The notes beneath the pieces are model-generated. The model did not search any database. It was not told where the DNA came from and saw nothing but the letters and a program-made list of their open reading frames with translations. A stretch of 64,000 nucleotides of DNA from Palleronia aestuarii. Lineage in GTDB: Bacteria > Pseudomonadota > Alphaproteobacteria > Rhodobacterales > Rhodobacteraceae. The position numbers and the translations under genes were made by a program. Below, piece by piece: positions 8,189 to 17,366 of this stretch. The stretch spans positions 266,291 through 330,290 of the forward strand of contig NZ_QKZL01000005.1 of NCBI RefSeq assembly GCF_003253995.1, given 5' to 3'. How positions within the stretch are numbered: the first letter of the stretch is position 1; each line of letters begins with the position of its first letter.

Positions 8189-9483
8189 TGAGAAGTAGAT
8201 CCTTCGGGTCCGAGTACGAGGTCAGGCAGGAACGTGGCAATCTGCGGCACGTATGTGAGGAGGATGAGCACGGCGAAGAGGGGCACGAGCATCGGCAGCA
8301 CCGCCATCGTCACCTTCTCGAACCGCACGCGGCCGACTTCGGAGACGATGTAGAGGCCGATGCCCATGGGGGGCGTCGCGATGCCGATGAGGAGGCCGAG
8401 CTGGATGATGATGCCGAAATGGACGCGGTCGATCCCATAGGCGTCGGTTACGGGCAGGAGCGTGGGCACGAGGATCAGCTTCGCCGGAACCCCCTCGACC
8501 ACGCAGCCCACGAGGATCACGAAGACGATGAGGAGCCCGAGAAAGACGTTCTTGTTCTCCGTGAAGGAGAAGGTCCAGTCGGCGAGCTGCTGCGGCACCT
8601 GCTCGATGGCGAGAAGCCAGCCCATCGCGATGGAGAAAGCGATGATGATCATGATGACGGCGGTCATCATCGCGGTATCGCTCACGGCCTGGAAGAAGCT
8701 CTTCCACGTGAGCTCCCGGTACCATAGCCCGAGCATGATGCAGTAGAGCGAGGCGAGAACGCCTGCCTCCGTTGCCGTGACGAAGCCCAGCATGATCGAG
8801 CCGAGGATGATGCCGGGCGCGACGAGCGCGAGGAAGCCGTGCCGGGCGGTGCCGGCGACTTCCCGCGCGGTCGCGCGCTCCTGCGTCGGGAAATCCTCCC
8901 ATCCCGCGCGGAGGCGGACATAGATCATCAGCGACAGCCCGACGAGGAGGCCCGGGATCAGGCCGGCGAGAAACATCCGCTCGATCGATTGCTGCGCGAG
9001 GAAAGCGTAGATCACGAGCCCGATCGACGGCGGGATGAGCGGTCCGATCACGGAGGAGGCGACGGTAATCGCTGCGGCGAAATCGGGCTTGTAGCCGCGC
9101 TCGCGCATCGCCTTGATCTCGATCGCCCCGAGCCCCGCGCAATCGGCAACCGCGGCGCCGGAAATGCCCGCGAAGATCATCGAAGAGAGCACGTTCACCT
9201 GCGCGAGACCCGCTTTCATGTGGCCGACGAGGGAGTTGGCGAAGGCGAAGATCCGCTCCGTCACGCCGGTGGCGTTCATCAGGTTTCCGGCCATGATGAA
9301 GAACGGCACGGCGGTCAGGGACGCCTTGTTCACCCCCTCGAGCATCTGCTGCGGCACGATCTGCAGCGCGTTTGAGAAGTCCGAGGCGAGGAAGGTGAGG
9401 ATCGTGGCCGTCCCGATGGCGATTGAGATCGGGACGCGCAGCAGGATCAGTGCAATGAAGGTTCCGAAGAGTATCCAGGCCAT
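8185..9483 (-). CDS. TRAP transporter large permease (DctM type)
   Basis: A 432-residue, highly hydrophobic protein with about 12 predicted membrane segments. TRAP large-subunit signatures are visible: VPFFIMAGNLMNATGV, MIFAGISGAAVADCAGLG, VIGPLIPPSIGLVIYAF and GIATPPMGIGLYI. It forms the Na+-coupled channel of a TRAP uptake system with the DctQ and DctP genes just upstream. The start ATG (9483) lies 5 bases before the dctQ stop is reached on this strand, so the two genes are nearly abutting. Confidence 0.92.
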   Translation of the reverse strand: MAWILFGTFIALILLRVPISIAIGTATILTFLASDFSNALQIVPQQMLEGVNKASLTAVPFFIMAGNLMNATGVTERIFAFANSLVGHMKAGLAQVNVLSSMIFAGISGAAVADCAGLGAIEIKAMRERGYKPDFAAAITVASSVIGPLIPPSIGLVIYAFLAQQSIERMFLAGLIPGLLVGLSLMIYVRLRAGWEDFPTQERATAREVAGTARHGFLALVAPGIILGSIMLGFVTATEAGVLASLYCIMLGLWYRELTWKSFFQAVSDTAMMTAVIMIIIAFSIAMGWLLAIEQVPQQLADWTFSFTENKNVFLGLLIVFVILVGCVVEGVPAKLILVPTLLPVTDAYGIDRVHFGIIIQLGLLIGIATPPMGIGLYIVSEVGRVRFEKVTMAVLPMLVPLFAVLILLTYVPQIATFLPDLVLGPEGSTSQ

Positions 9484-9487
9484 GTCG

Positions 9488-10051
9488 TCAGATCTCCGGG
9501 TGGCTCTCGGCCAGGTTCTCGGGCAGACCCGCGGCCATCTTGGCGAGGTCGAGGAGCGCGTTGAGCGCGATGAGGGCGGTCGAGACGAAGAGCGGTATGG
9601 AAAGGGCGAGCCGCGGCAATTCGAACCCGTCGGGCAGGATTGCGCCGTTGTAGACGCCGCGCGAGGTGTCGATGACCATCGGCAATTGCGACAGGAGGAT
9701 ACCGGTGACGAAGAGCGTCGCGGCGTCGGAGACGATCCGCGTGATCGCCATGCCCCTGGGGCCGAAGAGGCCGGCCACGAAATCGACCCGCACATCCTTC
9801 AGCCGCGCATAGAGAGCGAAGAATCCGAAGAAGCTCAACCAGATGAAGAACACCATCGTCCAGGGCCACATCCAGTACTGCGCAAGCGACAGCGGGCGCA
9901 GGACGATCGTGGCCGCCGTCAGGGCGAGCATCGCGAGAAGGCAGAGGTTCGACAGCCAGAGAAAGGCGCCTCCGAGGCTCCAGTTGAGGCGATCGGCGAG
10001 GTTGAGGGCCCTCTGCAGAGGGCCCTCCGGAACGATTTCGTAGGGGGTCAA
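9488..10051 (-). CDS. TRAP transporter small permease (DctQ type)
   Basis: A 187-residue membrane protein with four predicted helices, the size and layout of DctQ. A long first hydrophobic segment (LWLSNLCLLAMLALTAATIV) and the WMWPWTMVFFIWLSFFGFFALYARL region with the following DVRVDF motif are typical. The best start is a TTG at 10051 that overlaps the dctP stop (TTGA). Longer in-frame extensions run antisense-like through dctP and are not credible. It forms the membrane complex with DctM. Confidence 0.85.
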   Translation of the reverse strand: MTPYEIVPEGPLQRALNLADRLNWSLGGAFLWLSNLCLLAMLALTAATIVLRPLSLAQYWMWPWTMVFFIWLSFFGFFALYARLKDVRVDFVAGLFGPRGMAITRIVSDAATLFVTGILLSQLPMVIDTSRGVYNGAILPDGFELPRLALSIPLFVSTALIALNALLDLAKMAAGLPENLAESHPEI

Positions 10052-11049
10052 TTCGTGGCCGCCCGCGTCTCTTCCACCGTCTCGAGGAAGCCCTCGGGCA
10101 GGTCCCCCTGCGCGGCGCGCTCCTCGTAATAGGCGCGCATGTTCTCCACGAAGGGTTCGGTGTCGAGGACGGTATAGGTGACGCCCTGCGCCTCCATATC
10201 CGCGATGCTGCTCTCGGCGACCTCGTTCATCACTTCCTGCGAATAGTCGCCCGCCTCCTCGTAGGCCTGCATCAGCCCCGCGCGCGTTTCGTCGGAAAGA
10301 TCGTTCAGCGCCTGTTCGTTCACCATGAAGCCGATCGACTGCCAGTATTCGTCGTGGCGCGCGATATAGGGGGCGACCTCGTTGAACCGCATCGCCTGGA
10401 CGAGCGCGATGGGCGAGTTCACCGCCTGCACCAATCCCTTCGAGATGCCCTGATAGACATCGGTCCAGGGCAGGGTGAGCACTTCCGCGCCGAGCTGGTC
10501 CCAGGTCTCGATCGCGGTCTTGTCTTCGTGCATCCGGAGCTTGATGCCCTGCACGTCCTCGGCCGAGGTCACCGGGACGTTCGAGACCATCACCCGGAAC
10601 GGTCCGCGCAGGATTCGCGTCGGATCGCCGAGGGGCCGGACCCCGGACTGTTCGGCCGCGCTGTCGAACCAGCCCGTGACCAGGTCGGTTTGCATGAACC
10701 GCCGCCAATGGTCGTAATCGTCGAAGGCGAAGGCCGCGGAAATCCAGCCGAGCGCCGGTTCCCACTTCTGCATGTAGCTGAAGCCCTCGGCGTAAATCTG
10801 GATGATGTTGGCCTGAAGCTGTTCGAGGACGGCGTCCTCCTGTCCGAGCTGCTCGTTGGGGTAGACGTCGATGACGAGCTCGCCGTCGGTATATTCCTCC
10901 GTCAGCTCGGCGAAGCGCTGGAAGACCTGCCCTTCGGAGCTGTCGACGGGCTGCTTGGTGGCCATCCGCCACGTGGTCTCGGCACTGGCAGTGCCCGCAA
11001 GGACGAGGCCTAGGGCGGTGGCGAGGGTAAAGGGCAGTGTCGGTTTCAT
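10048..11049 (-). CDS. TRAP transporter solute-binding protein (DctP type)
   Basis: A 333-residue periplasmic binding protein with a Sec signal peptide (MKPTLPFTLATALGLVLAGTASA, cleavage after ASA at about residue 23). DctP-family features include the EQLGQEDAVLEQLQ segment and GIKLRMHE, whose Arg normally pairs with the ligand carboxylate. It delivers an organic acid to the DctQM permease downstream. It lies 54 bases after the creatininase gene, so it may belong to the same transcript as hyuA. The ligand cannot be deduced. Confidence 0.9.
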   Translation of the reverse strand: MKPTLPFTLATALGLVLAGTASAETTWRMATKQPVDSSEGQVFQRFAELTEEYTDGELVIDVYPNEQLGQEDAVLEQLQANIIQIYAEGFSYMQKWEPALGWISAAFAFDDYDHWRRFMQTDLVTGWFDSAAEQSGVRPLGDPTRILRGPFRVMVSNVPVTSAEDVQGIKLRMHEDKTAIETWDQLGAEVLTLPWTDVYQGISKGLVQAVNSPIALVQAMRFNEVAPYIARHDEYWQSIGFMVNEQALNDLSDETRAGLMQAYEEAGDYSQEVMNEVAESSIADMEAQGVTYTVLDTEPFVENMRAYYEERAAQGDLPEGFLETVEETRAATN

Positions 11050-11103
11050 CTCTCTCTCCTTGTCATGAAAACGCCGGCTTCTGCCGATCTTGTCGTCTCT
11101 TGG

Positions 11104-11913
11104 TCAGTCATGGAGTCCGCGCGCGACGTGGTCGGCGACGAAGCCCGCCCCGATCTCCACGAGCCGCGCCGCGAGCTTCTCGCCCGTCTCGGCCGAGCAG
11201 AGCGTGGGGTCGCATCCGAAGGCGCCGGTCTCCGTCGCCTCCCGCGCCTCGATCGGAGCCTGTATCTTCGCCCCGTCATAGGCGATGGCCGAGAAGCCGG
11301 CGATCTCCACCCCGTTGATCGTCGCGCCCTCGGGCGCCGGGCGGACGAGGTCGGGACGAAGCAGGTCGGGATAAAAATGAAGGCCGAGCGAGGTCAGCGG
11401 ATCGCCGCCGTGACCCGACGCCTTCGCCGCATGCTCGGCCCCGACGAGACCCGGCAATTCGCCGTAGGCAATCTGCCAGAGATACATCGACGGCACGAAA
11501 AGCCCGGCCTTGTGGCGCCAGCGCAGCGCGACCTCGGTGATCGCGGGCACGTTGCCGCCATGGCCGTTGACGATCATGATCTTGCGGATGCCGTGGCGCG
11601 TCAGGCTGGCGAACATGTCGTCGATTATGCCCGCGAGCGTGGCGTGACTGATCGAGATGCCGCCGTGGCTCGAATCGAAATAATCGCGTCCGCCGAAGGG
11701 GATGACGGGCGCGACGAAGGTGGGAACGCCGCGTTCCCGAGCGGCCTTCGCGATCTCGAGCGCCATGCGGTCGGCGGCCATGTAATCGCCCATCGGCGCA
11801 TGAATGCCCTGATCCTCAAGCGATCCCATCGGCAGGAGCACCACCGCGTCGTCCGTGAGGTTCTCGCGCGCCTCCTGGGAGGTCAGCTCCGCCATCCTAA
11901 TCTTGTCGATCAT
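11104..11913 (-). CDS. Creatininase family amidohydrolase
   Basis: A 269-residue creatininase/MftE-fold metal amidohydrolase. The N-terminal LPMGSLEDQGIHAPMGDYMAAD block contains the family's metal-binding Glu, His and Asp, and NGHGGN carries another metal ligand region. The later GHGGDPLTS replaces the usual HAGExETS, an E-to-D change. Start ATG at 11913 overlaps the ABC ATPase stop (ATGA). In a cluster with hyuA/hyuB it could open a cyclic amide such as creatinine, but family members also act on other lactams and peptides. Confidence 0.85.
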   Translation of the reverse strand: MIDKIRMAELTSQEARENLTDDAVVLLPMGSLEDQGIHAPMGDYMAADRMALEIAKAARERGVPTFVAPVIPFGGRDYFDSSHGGISISHATLAGIIDDMFASLTRHGIRKIMIVNGHGGNVPAITEVALRWRHKAGLFVPSMYLWQIAYGELPGLVGAEHAAKASGHGGDPLTSLGLHFYPDLLRPDLVRPAPEGATINGVEIAGFSAIAYDGAKIQAPIEAREATETGAFGCDPTLCSAETGEKLAARLVEIGAGFVADHVARGLHD

Positions 11914-12923
11914 GGTCGTCCTTTCTCTTTGGTCTCGTCCGGCGCGGGCCGCGGCCCCGCCTTGATGCAGGCCGCGCGCCATCCGCCCTCCACGGCCTCG
12001 AGCGGCGGCACCGCCTTTGCGCAGGCGGGTTCCGCGATCGGGCAGCGCTTGCGGAAGGCGCAGCCCGACGGAGGGTTGGAGGGGCTCGGCAATTCGCCCG
12101 ACAGGATCCGGTCGCCGGTCGCATCGGGGCGGGGGTGAAGCGACGGCGTCGCGGCGAGAAGCGCGCGGGTATAAGGGTGGGCGGGCGTGCCGAAAACTTG
12201 CTCCGCAGGCCCCTCTTCCACGATCCGGCCGAGATACATCACCACGATCCGGTCGCAGAAATGTCGAACGATATGGAGGTCGTGGCTGATGAAGAGGATC
12301 GCGAGGTCCAGATCCCGGCGCAGGTCGATGAGCAGGTTCACGACCTGTGCCTGGATCGACACGTCGAGCGCCGAGATGGGCTCGTCAGCGACGATGAAGT
12401 CGGGCCGCGTGGCGAGGGCGCGCGCGACCGCGATCCGCTGCCGCTGCCCGCCGGAGAATTCGTGCGGCCTGCGGGTCATGGCGGCGGACGACAGGCCCAC
12501 CTGCTCGATAAGCCGCGTGGTCTCGTCCGCGATCTCCCTTGCGGGCACGATCTTGTGGATGCGGAGACCGTCCGCGATCTGCGCGCCGACGGACCGGCGG
12601 GGATCGAGCGAGCCGAAGGGATCCTGGAACACCATCTGCATCCGGCGGGCGAGGCGTCGCCGTTCCGCTCCGCGCAGCCCGGCAATGTCGCGTCCGTCGA
12701 ACCGGACCGAGCCGATGCTCGGATCCTCGAGGCCCATCATCATCCGGCCGAGCGTGGACTTGCCGCAGCCGGATTCGCCCACGACCCCGACGCTTTCCCC
12801 GCGAACCATGTTGAGGCTCACGTCCCGGACGGCCCAGACGTCCTTCTGGCGGCCGAGAAGCCCCTGCCGCATGGGGTAGTTGCGGCCCAGTCCATGGGCC
12901 TCGATGAGCGAGGTCTCCGGCAT
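11910..12923 (-). CDS. Oligopeptide-type ABC transporter ATPase (DppF/OppF)
   Basis: A 337-residue ATPase. Walker A GESGCGKST, signature HEFSGGQRQRIAVARAL, Walker B FIVADEP and the oligo_HPY C-terminal segment (PAHPYTRALL, then a cysteine cluster CAFRKRCPIAEPAC) define the OppF/DppF group. It powers uptake of peptides or similar amide solutes. Its ATG overlaps the stop of the permease-ATPase fusion (TGATG) and its stop overlaps the creatininase start, so all are one translation-coupled operon. Confidence 0.93.
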   Translation of the reverse strand: MPETSLIEAHGLGRNYPMRQGLLGRQKDVWAVRDVSLNMVRGESVGVVGESGCGKSTLGRMMMGLEDPSIGSVRFDGRDIAGLRGAERRRLARRMQMVFQDPFGSLDPRRSVGAQIADGLRIHKIVPAREIADETTRLIEQVGLSSAAMTRRPHEFSGGQRQRIAVARALATRPDFIVADEPISALDVSIQAQVVNLLIDLRRDLDLAILFISHDLHIVRHFCDRIVVMYLGRIVEEGPAEQVFGTPAHPYTRALLAATPSLHPRPDATGDRILSGELPSPSNPPSGCAFRKRCPIAEPACAKAVPPLEAVEGGWRAACIKAGPRPAPDETKEKGRP

Positions 12924-14797
12924 CAGGCGATCTCCTTCCAGCGGACGCACCGGGTGCGTCGTTCCGGCGTCGGATGGGAGGTGGGTGGCGACCCGGTCCG
13001 GCAGACATCCCGCGCGTGGCTGCAGCGCGGGGCGAACCGGCATCCCTCGGGCATCGCGTCGGGCAGGGGGACGGTACCGGGGATCGCGACCAGCCGGTCC
13101 GTTCCGCCCTCGGGGACGGATGCGAGAAGCGCGGCGGTATAGGGATGGTGCGGATGCGCGAAGACCTCGTCCGCCGGCCCGTCCTCGACGACCTCGCCCG
13201 CATACATGACCGTCACCCGGTCCGCGATCTCCGCCACCACGGCGAGGTCGTGGGTGATGAAGATGAGGCCCATGTCCGGCGTCGCCTTCTTCAGCGAGCG
13301 GAAAAGTTCGAGGATCTGCGCCTGGATCGTCGGATCGAGTGCGGTCGTCGGCTCGTCCGCGATGAGCAGGCGCGGATTGTTCGCCACCGCGACGGCGATC
13401 ATCGCGCGTTGCCGCTGGCCGCCCGAGAGTTCGTGCGGGTAGGCCCTGGCGCGGCGCTCGGGATCGGGCAGGCCCACCTGGCGCAGCAGTTCGACGACGC
13501 GCGCGTCGACGTCGCGTCCGCGTGCCCCGCCATGCGCCCGGAGCGCCTCCGCTACCTGCTCGCCGATCCGGAGCACCGGATTGAGCGAGGCGGCGGCATC
13601 CTGGAACACCATGGAGATCTCGCCGCTTCGGATGCGCCGGAACCCCGCTTCGTCGAGCGCGCCGAGGTCGATCTCCTCGCCGTCCCGCGCGACGAACCGC
13701 ACGTCGCCCCCCGTGATCGAGAGCGCGTCGGGCAGGAGGCCCGTGAGCGCGAGGCCGGTGATGCTCTTGCCCGAGCCGGATTCGCCCACGAGCGCGACCG
13801 TCTCGCCCCGCCTGACGGTCACCGAGACGCGCCGGACGAGCTCCAGCGACGTGCCCGCGTTTTGCGCTGCGATCGACATTCCCTCCACCTCGAGCAGGGT
13901 GTCCTGCTTCGGGGCGGCAGCTCGCCGGGCGGAGCGCGGCACGGCGCCCCGTGATCCACCCCCGCGCAGCCAGAGCGCACCGCCCGCGGTGATGCCCCGC
14001 GGATCGAGCGCCGTCTGCAGCCGGTCGCAGAGGAAATTGAAGGTCAGGATCGTGCCCGCGAGCGCCAGGGAGGGCCAGAGAAGCAGCATCGGCGCCACCT
14101 CCATCGATCCACGCGCCGCCTGGATCATCAGGCCCCACGACGGCGTCGGCGGCACGACCCCGAGCCCGAGAAAGCTCAGGCCGCTCTCGATCAGCATCGC
14201 GGAGGCCACGACGAGCGAGATCTGCACGAGGAGCGGCGGCATTACGTTCGGCAGGACCGTGGTCGCGAGGATCCGCAGGGGATAGGCGCCCATCGCCTTC
14301 TGCGCCGTGACGTAGTCGAGCGAGCGGACCTGCAGCGTGGCGGAATAGACGACGCGCGCATAGATCGGCGTGTAGAGGATCGTGAGCGCGAGGATCAGCG
14401 GCCAGGTCCCCGCGCCGAGGATCGTCACGACGAGAAGTGCGAGGAGAAGCGGCGGCAGGCAAAGGATCACCTCGGCCGCGCGGACCGTCACGAATTCGAC
14501 GAGCCCGCGGAAGTAGCCGCCGAGAAGCCCGAGAACCGTCCCGATCACGGCCGCGGCGAGCGCCGATCCCACGGCGATGAAGAGCGAGGCGCGGCCGCCC
14601 CAGATCAGGCGGGCGAGAACGTCGCGTCCGAACTCGTCCTGGCCGAGCCAATGCGTCGCGGACGGACCGGCAAACCGGTTCGGGACATCCATCGACCGGA
14701 CATCCGGAAGCGGCAGGACCGGCGCGAGGACGATCACGGCCACGACCAGGGCCGCGAGCGTGGCGGGTAGGATCAGCTTGCGTTGCGCGCGGGTCAT
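12923..14797 (-). CDS. Fused ABC permease (DppC) and ATPase (DppD)
   Basis: A 624-residue fusion. Residues about 1-275 are a DppC-type permease: [17 protein letters not shown], the permease EAA-like region [19 protein letters not shown], and the DALDPRG end. A linker of about 35 residues rich in Gly, Arg and Ala follows. Residues about 310-624 are a DppD-type ATPase with [36 protein letters not shown] and an [12 protein letters not shown] tail. Such fusions save one gene and fix the permease to one ATPase. The frame is open throughout with no sign of an error. It overlaps dppB by 4 bases. Confidence 0.92.
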   Translation of the reverse strand: MTRAQRKLILPATLAALVVAVIVLAPVLPLPDVRSMDVPNRFAGPSATHWLGQDEFGRDVLARLIWGGRASLFIAVGSALAAAVIGTVLGLLGGYFRGLVEFVTVRAAEVILCLPPLLLALLVVTILGAGTWPLILALTILYTPIYARVVYSATLQVRSLDYVTAQKAMGAYPLRILATTVLPNVMPPLLVQISLVVASAMLIESGLSFLGLGVVPPTPSWGLMIQAARGSMEVAPMLLLWPSLALAGTILTFNFLCDRLQTALDPRGITAGGALWLRGGGSRGAVPRSARRAAAPKQDTLLEVEGMSIAAQNAGTSLELVRRVSVTVRRGETVALVGESGSGKSITGLALTGLLPDALSITGGDVRFVARDGEEIDLGALDEAGFRRIRSGEISMVFQDAAASLNPVLRIGEQVAEALRAHGGARGRDVDARVVELLRQVGLPDPERRARAYPHELSGGQRQRAMIAVAVANNPRLLIADEPTTALDPTIQAQILELFRSLKKATPDMGLIFITHDLAVVAEIADRVTVMYAGEVVEDGPADEVFAHPHHPYTAALLASVPEGGTDRLVAIPGTVPLPDAMPEGCRFAPRCSHARDVCRTGSPPTSHPTPERRTRCVRWKEIA

Positions 14798-15753
14798 CGG
14801 CGCACCAGCGAGATGCGCGGGTCGAGGAGCGCGTTGACGAGATCGACGGCGAGGTTGAGGAACACGAAGATGACAGAGATCGTCATGACGATGCCGACCA
14901 CTTCGGGGTAATCCCGCGCATCGACCGCCGCGACGAGATAGCCCGAGAGACCCGGCCAGTTGAAGACGTATTCCACGAGCACCGTGCCGCCGATCAGCGT
15001 TCCCATCTCGAGGCCCAGCACGGTCAGGACGGGGATGAGGGCGGTGCGCACGACGTGGCGGCGCAGGATCGGGCCGCGCCCGAGCCCCTTGGCGCGGGCG
15101 GTCCGGACGTAATCCCTCTGCAGGACCTCGAGCACGGCGCCCCGGCTCATCCGCACGATCACGGCCCAGAGGGCAAGCGCGACGGTGCCCGCGGGCATCA
15201 GGAGGAGCTTCAGATGCTGGACGGGATCGACCGAGAACGGCACGTAGCCGCCCGCGGGAAGAATGCGGAGTTGCTGCGCGAAGAGCAGGATGACGACGGA
15301 GCCCACCACGAAGACCGGCGTCGACATCGCCGCGGAGGCGAGAAAATTGACGAAGCCGTCCACGCGCCCGCCCGCCCGGATGGCCGCGTAGGTGCCGACG
15401 GGGATTCCGGCCGCCGCGGCGATCACGGCAGCCGCGATGATGATCTCGAGCGTGCGCGGCAACCGCGTCGCGATCTGCTCCGCTACCGGCGCGCCGTCGC
15501 GGAAGGAGGCGCCGAAATCCCCGGTGACGACGCCGCCGAGATGGTCGAGATATTGCTGCCAGATCGGATCGTTGAGCCCCATCCGTTCCCGCAGTGCCGC
15601 GACCGCGGCGGGGTCGGCCGCGATCGAGCCCTGGCTCAGCAGCAATTCAGCCGGATCGCCCGGCACGAGGTGCAGGAGCATGAAGACGAGCGTGACGACG
15701 ACCCAGACGAGGAAGATCGCCGTCAAGCTCCGTATCGCGACATAGCGGATCAT
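14794..15753 (-). CDS. ABC transporter permease (DppB type)
   Basis: A 319-residue permease with six predicted helices. Typical DppB features are the HLVPGDPAELLL segment, LGLNDPIWQQYLDHL-like spacing, ARAKGLGRGPILRRHVVRTALIPV and the VEYVFNWPGLSGYLV motif near the end. It pairs with the DppC half of the downstream fusion to make the membrane channel. Its start lies 9 bases after the binding-protein stop and its end overlaps the fusion gene by 4 bases. Confidence 0.92.
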   Translation of the reverse strand: MIRYVAIRSLTAIFLVWVVVTLVFMLLHLVPGDPAELLLSQGSIAADPAAVAALRERMGLNDPIWQQYLDHLGGVVTGDFGASFRDGAPVAEQIATRLPRTLEIIIAAAVIAAAAGIPVGTYAAIRAGGRVDGFVNFLASAAMSTPVFVVGSVVILLFAQQLRILPAGGYVPFSVDPVQHLKLLLMPAGTVALALWAVIVRMSRGAVLEVLQRDYVRTARAKGLGRGPILRRHVVRTALIPVLTVLGLEMGTLIGGTVLVEYVFNWPGLSGYLVAAVDARDYPEVVGIVMTISVIFVFLNLAVDLVNALLDPRISLVRR

Positions 15754-15762
15754 CGGTCGCGA

Positions 15763-17298
15763 TCAGCCGGCCATGACGTCTTCGAGGGTGATCGGGGAGT
15801 AGAAGGTGAGCTGCCCCGGAAGGTTGGTGAAGCCCTCGATACCCGACTTCATCGCGTAGCCCTGCGAGCGCCAGGCGAGGCCCGTCATCGGCGTCGTCTC
15901 AAGCGCGATCTCTTCCAGTTGCCGGTAGAGCGCGATGCGCTCCTCCAGGTCGAACGTCGCCCGGGCACGCGCGAAGAGATCGGAGATCTCCGGCGTCTCC
16001 ATCCCGTAGCTGCGTACAAAGGAGGGGGGCAGCGATCCGTCGAGGACGGTGGCCAGGCCGTCGGGATCGTTGTTGTCGGCCGTCGTGCCCATCACCGCGA
16101 GGTCGTATTGCCCGTCATTTCCCTTCTGGACCCGGGTCGCCCATTCCGGCAGGTCGAGCTGGACGTTGATCCCCACCATCGACAGGTAGGCCTGGCAGAC
16201 CTCGGCCGTGGATTGGTGCATCCCGTATTGCGCGGTTGACAGCATCACGCAGTCGAACCCGTCCGGGTAGCCCGCCTCCGCCAGGAGCGCCTGCGCCTGC
16301 TCCGGATCGTAAGCCCAGCCCTGGGAGAGATCCTCCTGGTAGAACTCTGAGGCATCGGCGATCGGAAGATGCGCGAGCGACCCGCCCCGTCCGTAGAAGG
16401 CGGCCGCGGCGATGTCGTCGCGGTTGATGGCGTGGGCTACGGCACGGCGCACAAGCGGATTGTCGAAGGGCGGGCGCGAGCCGTTGAAGGTGAGGTACAT
16501 GAACGGCCCGTCGACCGCGTCGAGCTTCAGGGACGAATTGTCCTCGATCTGCTGCATCGCCTGCCACGGGACGTACTCGATGAGATCGACGTCGCCCGCC
16601 TCGAGTGCCGTGACGCGGAGGTTCTCGTCGGCATAGACGATGGCCTCGATCCCGCCGAGCTTCGGAAGCCCCTCCTTGTAGTAGTCGCCGAAGGCGCCGA
16701 GGCGGATGGAGACGCCGCGCTCCGTGCTGTCGAAGGTGAACGGGCCGGCCCCGATAAGGCTGTCCTGCGCCTCGCCGTCCTTGAGGATCGGCATGTGGTA
16801 ATGCGCGAACCAGCCGGGCAGGGTGGCGAGCGGGCGATCTGTGACCATCCGCACGGTGCGCTCGTCCGGCGTCTCGACGGAGGTGATGAGGGCAAGCTGC
16901 GCCTGGAAGAGCGCGGCGGAATCGGGCTTCTGGGCTTCAGTAACGGTCCAGGCCACGTCGGCCGACGTCACCGGAGAGCCGTCGTGCCAAAACGCCCCCT
17001 CGCGGAGCGTGAAGACCCAGGCGCCCTCGTCGTCGACCTCCCAGTTCTCGGCGAGTTCGCCGCGCAGGGCGCCGTCGGGTCCGTAGCTCAGAAGCCCGCG
17101 ATGGATCATCAGCTTGATCGCCCCCGCCGCGGAGCCCGTCGAGGCCCAGGCATCGAAGCTCGGCGGATAGGTCGAGAGGGCATAGCGGAGCGTCTGGCCC
17201 TCCTGGGCCTTCAGGCCCTTAGGCCCGAGGAAGGTCAGGGCGCCGGCCGCCGCGCCGGTGCTTGCCAGGAATCCACGGCGGTTCAAGGTTCCAGTCAT
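15763..17298 (-). CDS. ABC transporter substrate-binding protein (SBP family 5), Tat-exported
   Basis: A 511-residue family 5 periplasmic binding protein for peptides or related solutes. The N-terminus, MTGTLNRRGFLASTGAAAG, contains a twin-arginine motif (RRGFLAS), so export by Tat is likely. The family signature region is GELAENWEVDDEGAWVFTLREG, and FNGSRPPFDNPLVRRAVAHAI is the usual SBP_5 core. It lies 68 bases after hyuB, the largest gap in this part of the operon, so a secondary promoter or processing site is possible there. The ligand is probably an amide or cyclic imide handled by the hydantoinase-family enzymes. Confidence 0.92.
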   Translation of the reverse strand: MTGTLNRRGFLASTGAAAGALTFLGPKGLKAQEGQTLRYALSTYPPSFDAWASTGSAAGAIKLMIHRGLLSYGPDGALRGELAENWEVDDEGAWVFTLREGAFWHDGSPVTSADVAWTVTEAQKPDSAALFQAQLALITSVETPDERTVRMVTDRPLATLPGWFAHYHMPILKDGEAQDSLIGAGPFTFDSTERGVSIRLGAFGDYYKEGLPKLGGIEAIVYADENLRVTALEAGDVDLIEYVPWQAMQQIEDNSSLKLDAVDGPFMYLTFNGSRPPFDNPLVRRAVAHAINRDDIAAAAFYGRGGSLAHLPIADASEFYQEDLSQGWAYDPEQAQALLAEAGYPDGFDCVMLSTAQYGMHQSTAEVCQAYLSMVGINVQLDLPEWATRVQKGNDGQYDLAVMGTTADNNDPDGLATVLDGSLPPSFVRSYGMETPEISDLFARARATFDLEERIALYRQLEEIALETTPMTGLAWRSQGYAMKSGIEGFTNLPGQLTFYSPITLEDVMAG

Positions 17299-17366
17299 CG
17301 ATCGATCTCCTTTGTTGGTCGGGCGGGCTCTTGGCGGCCGCGTCCCGTCGATTGTCGCGAACGGGC

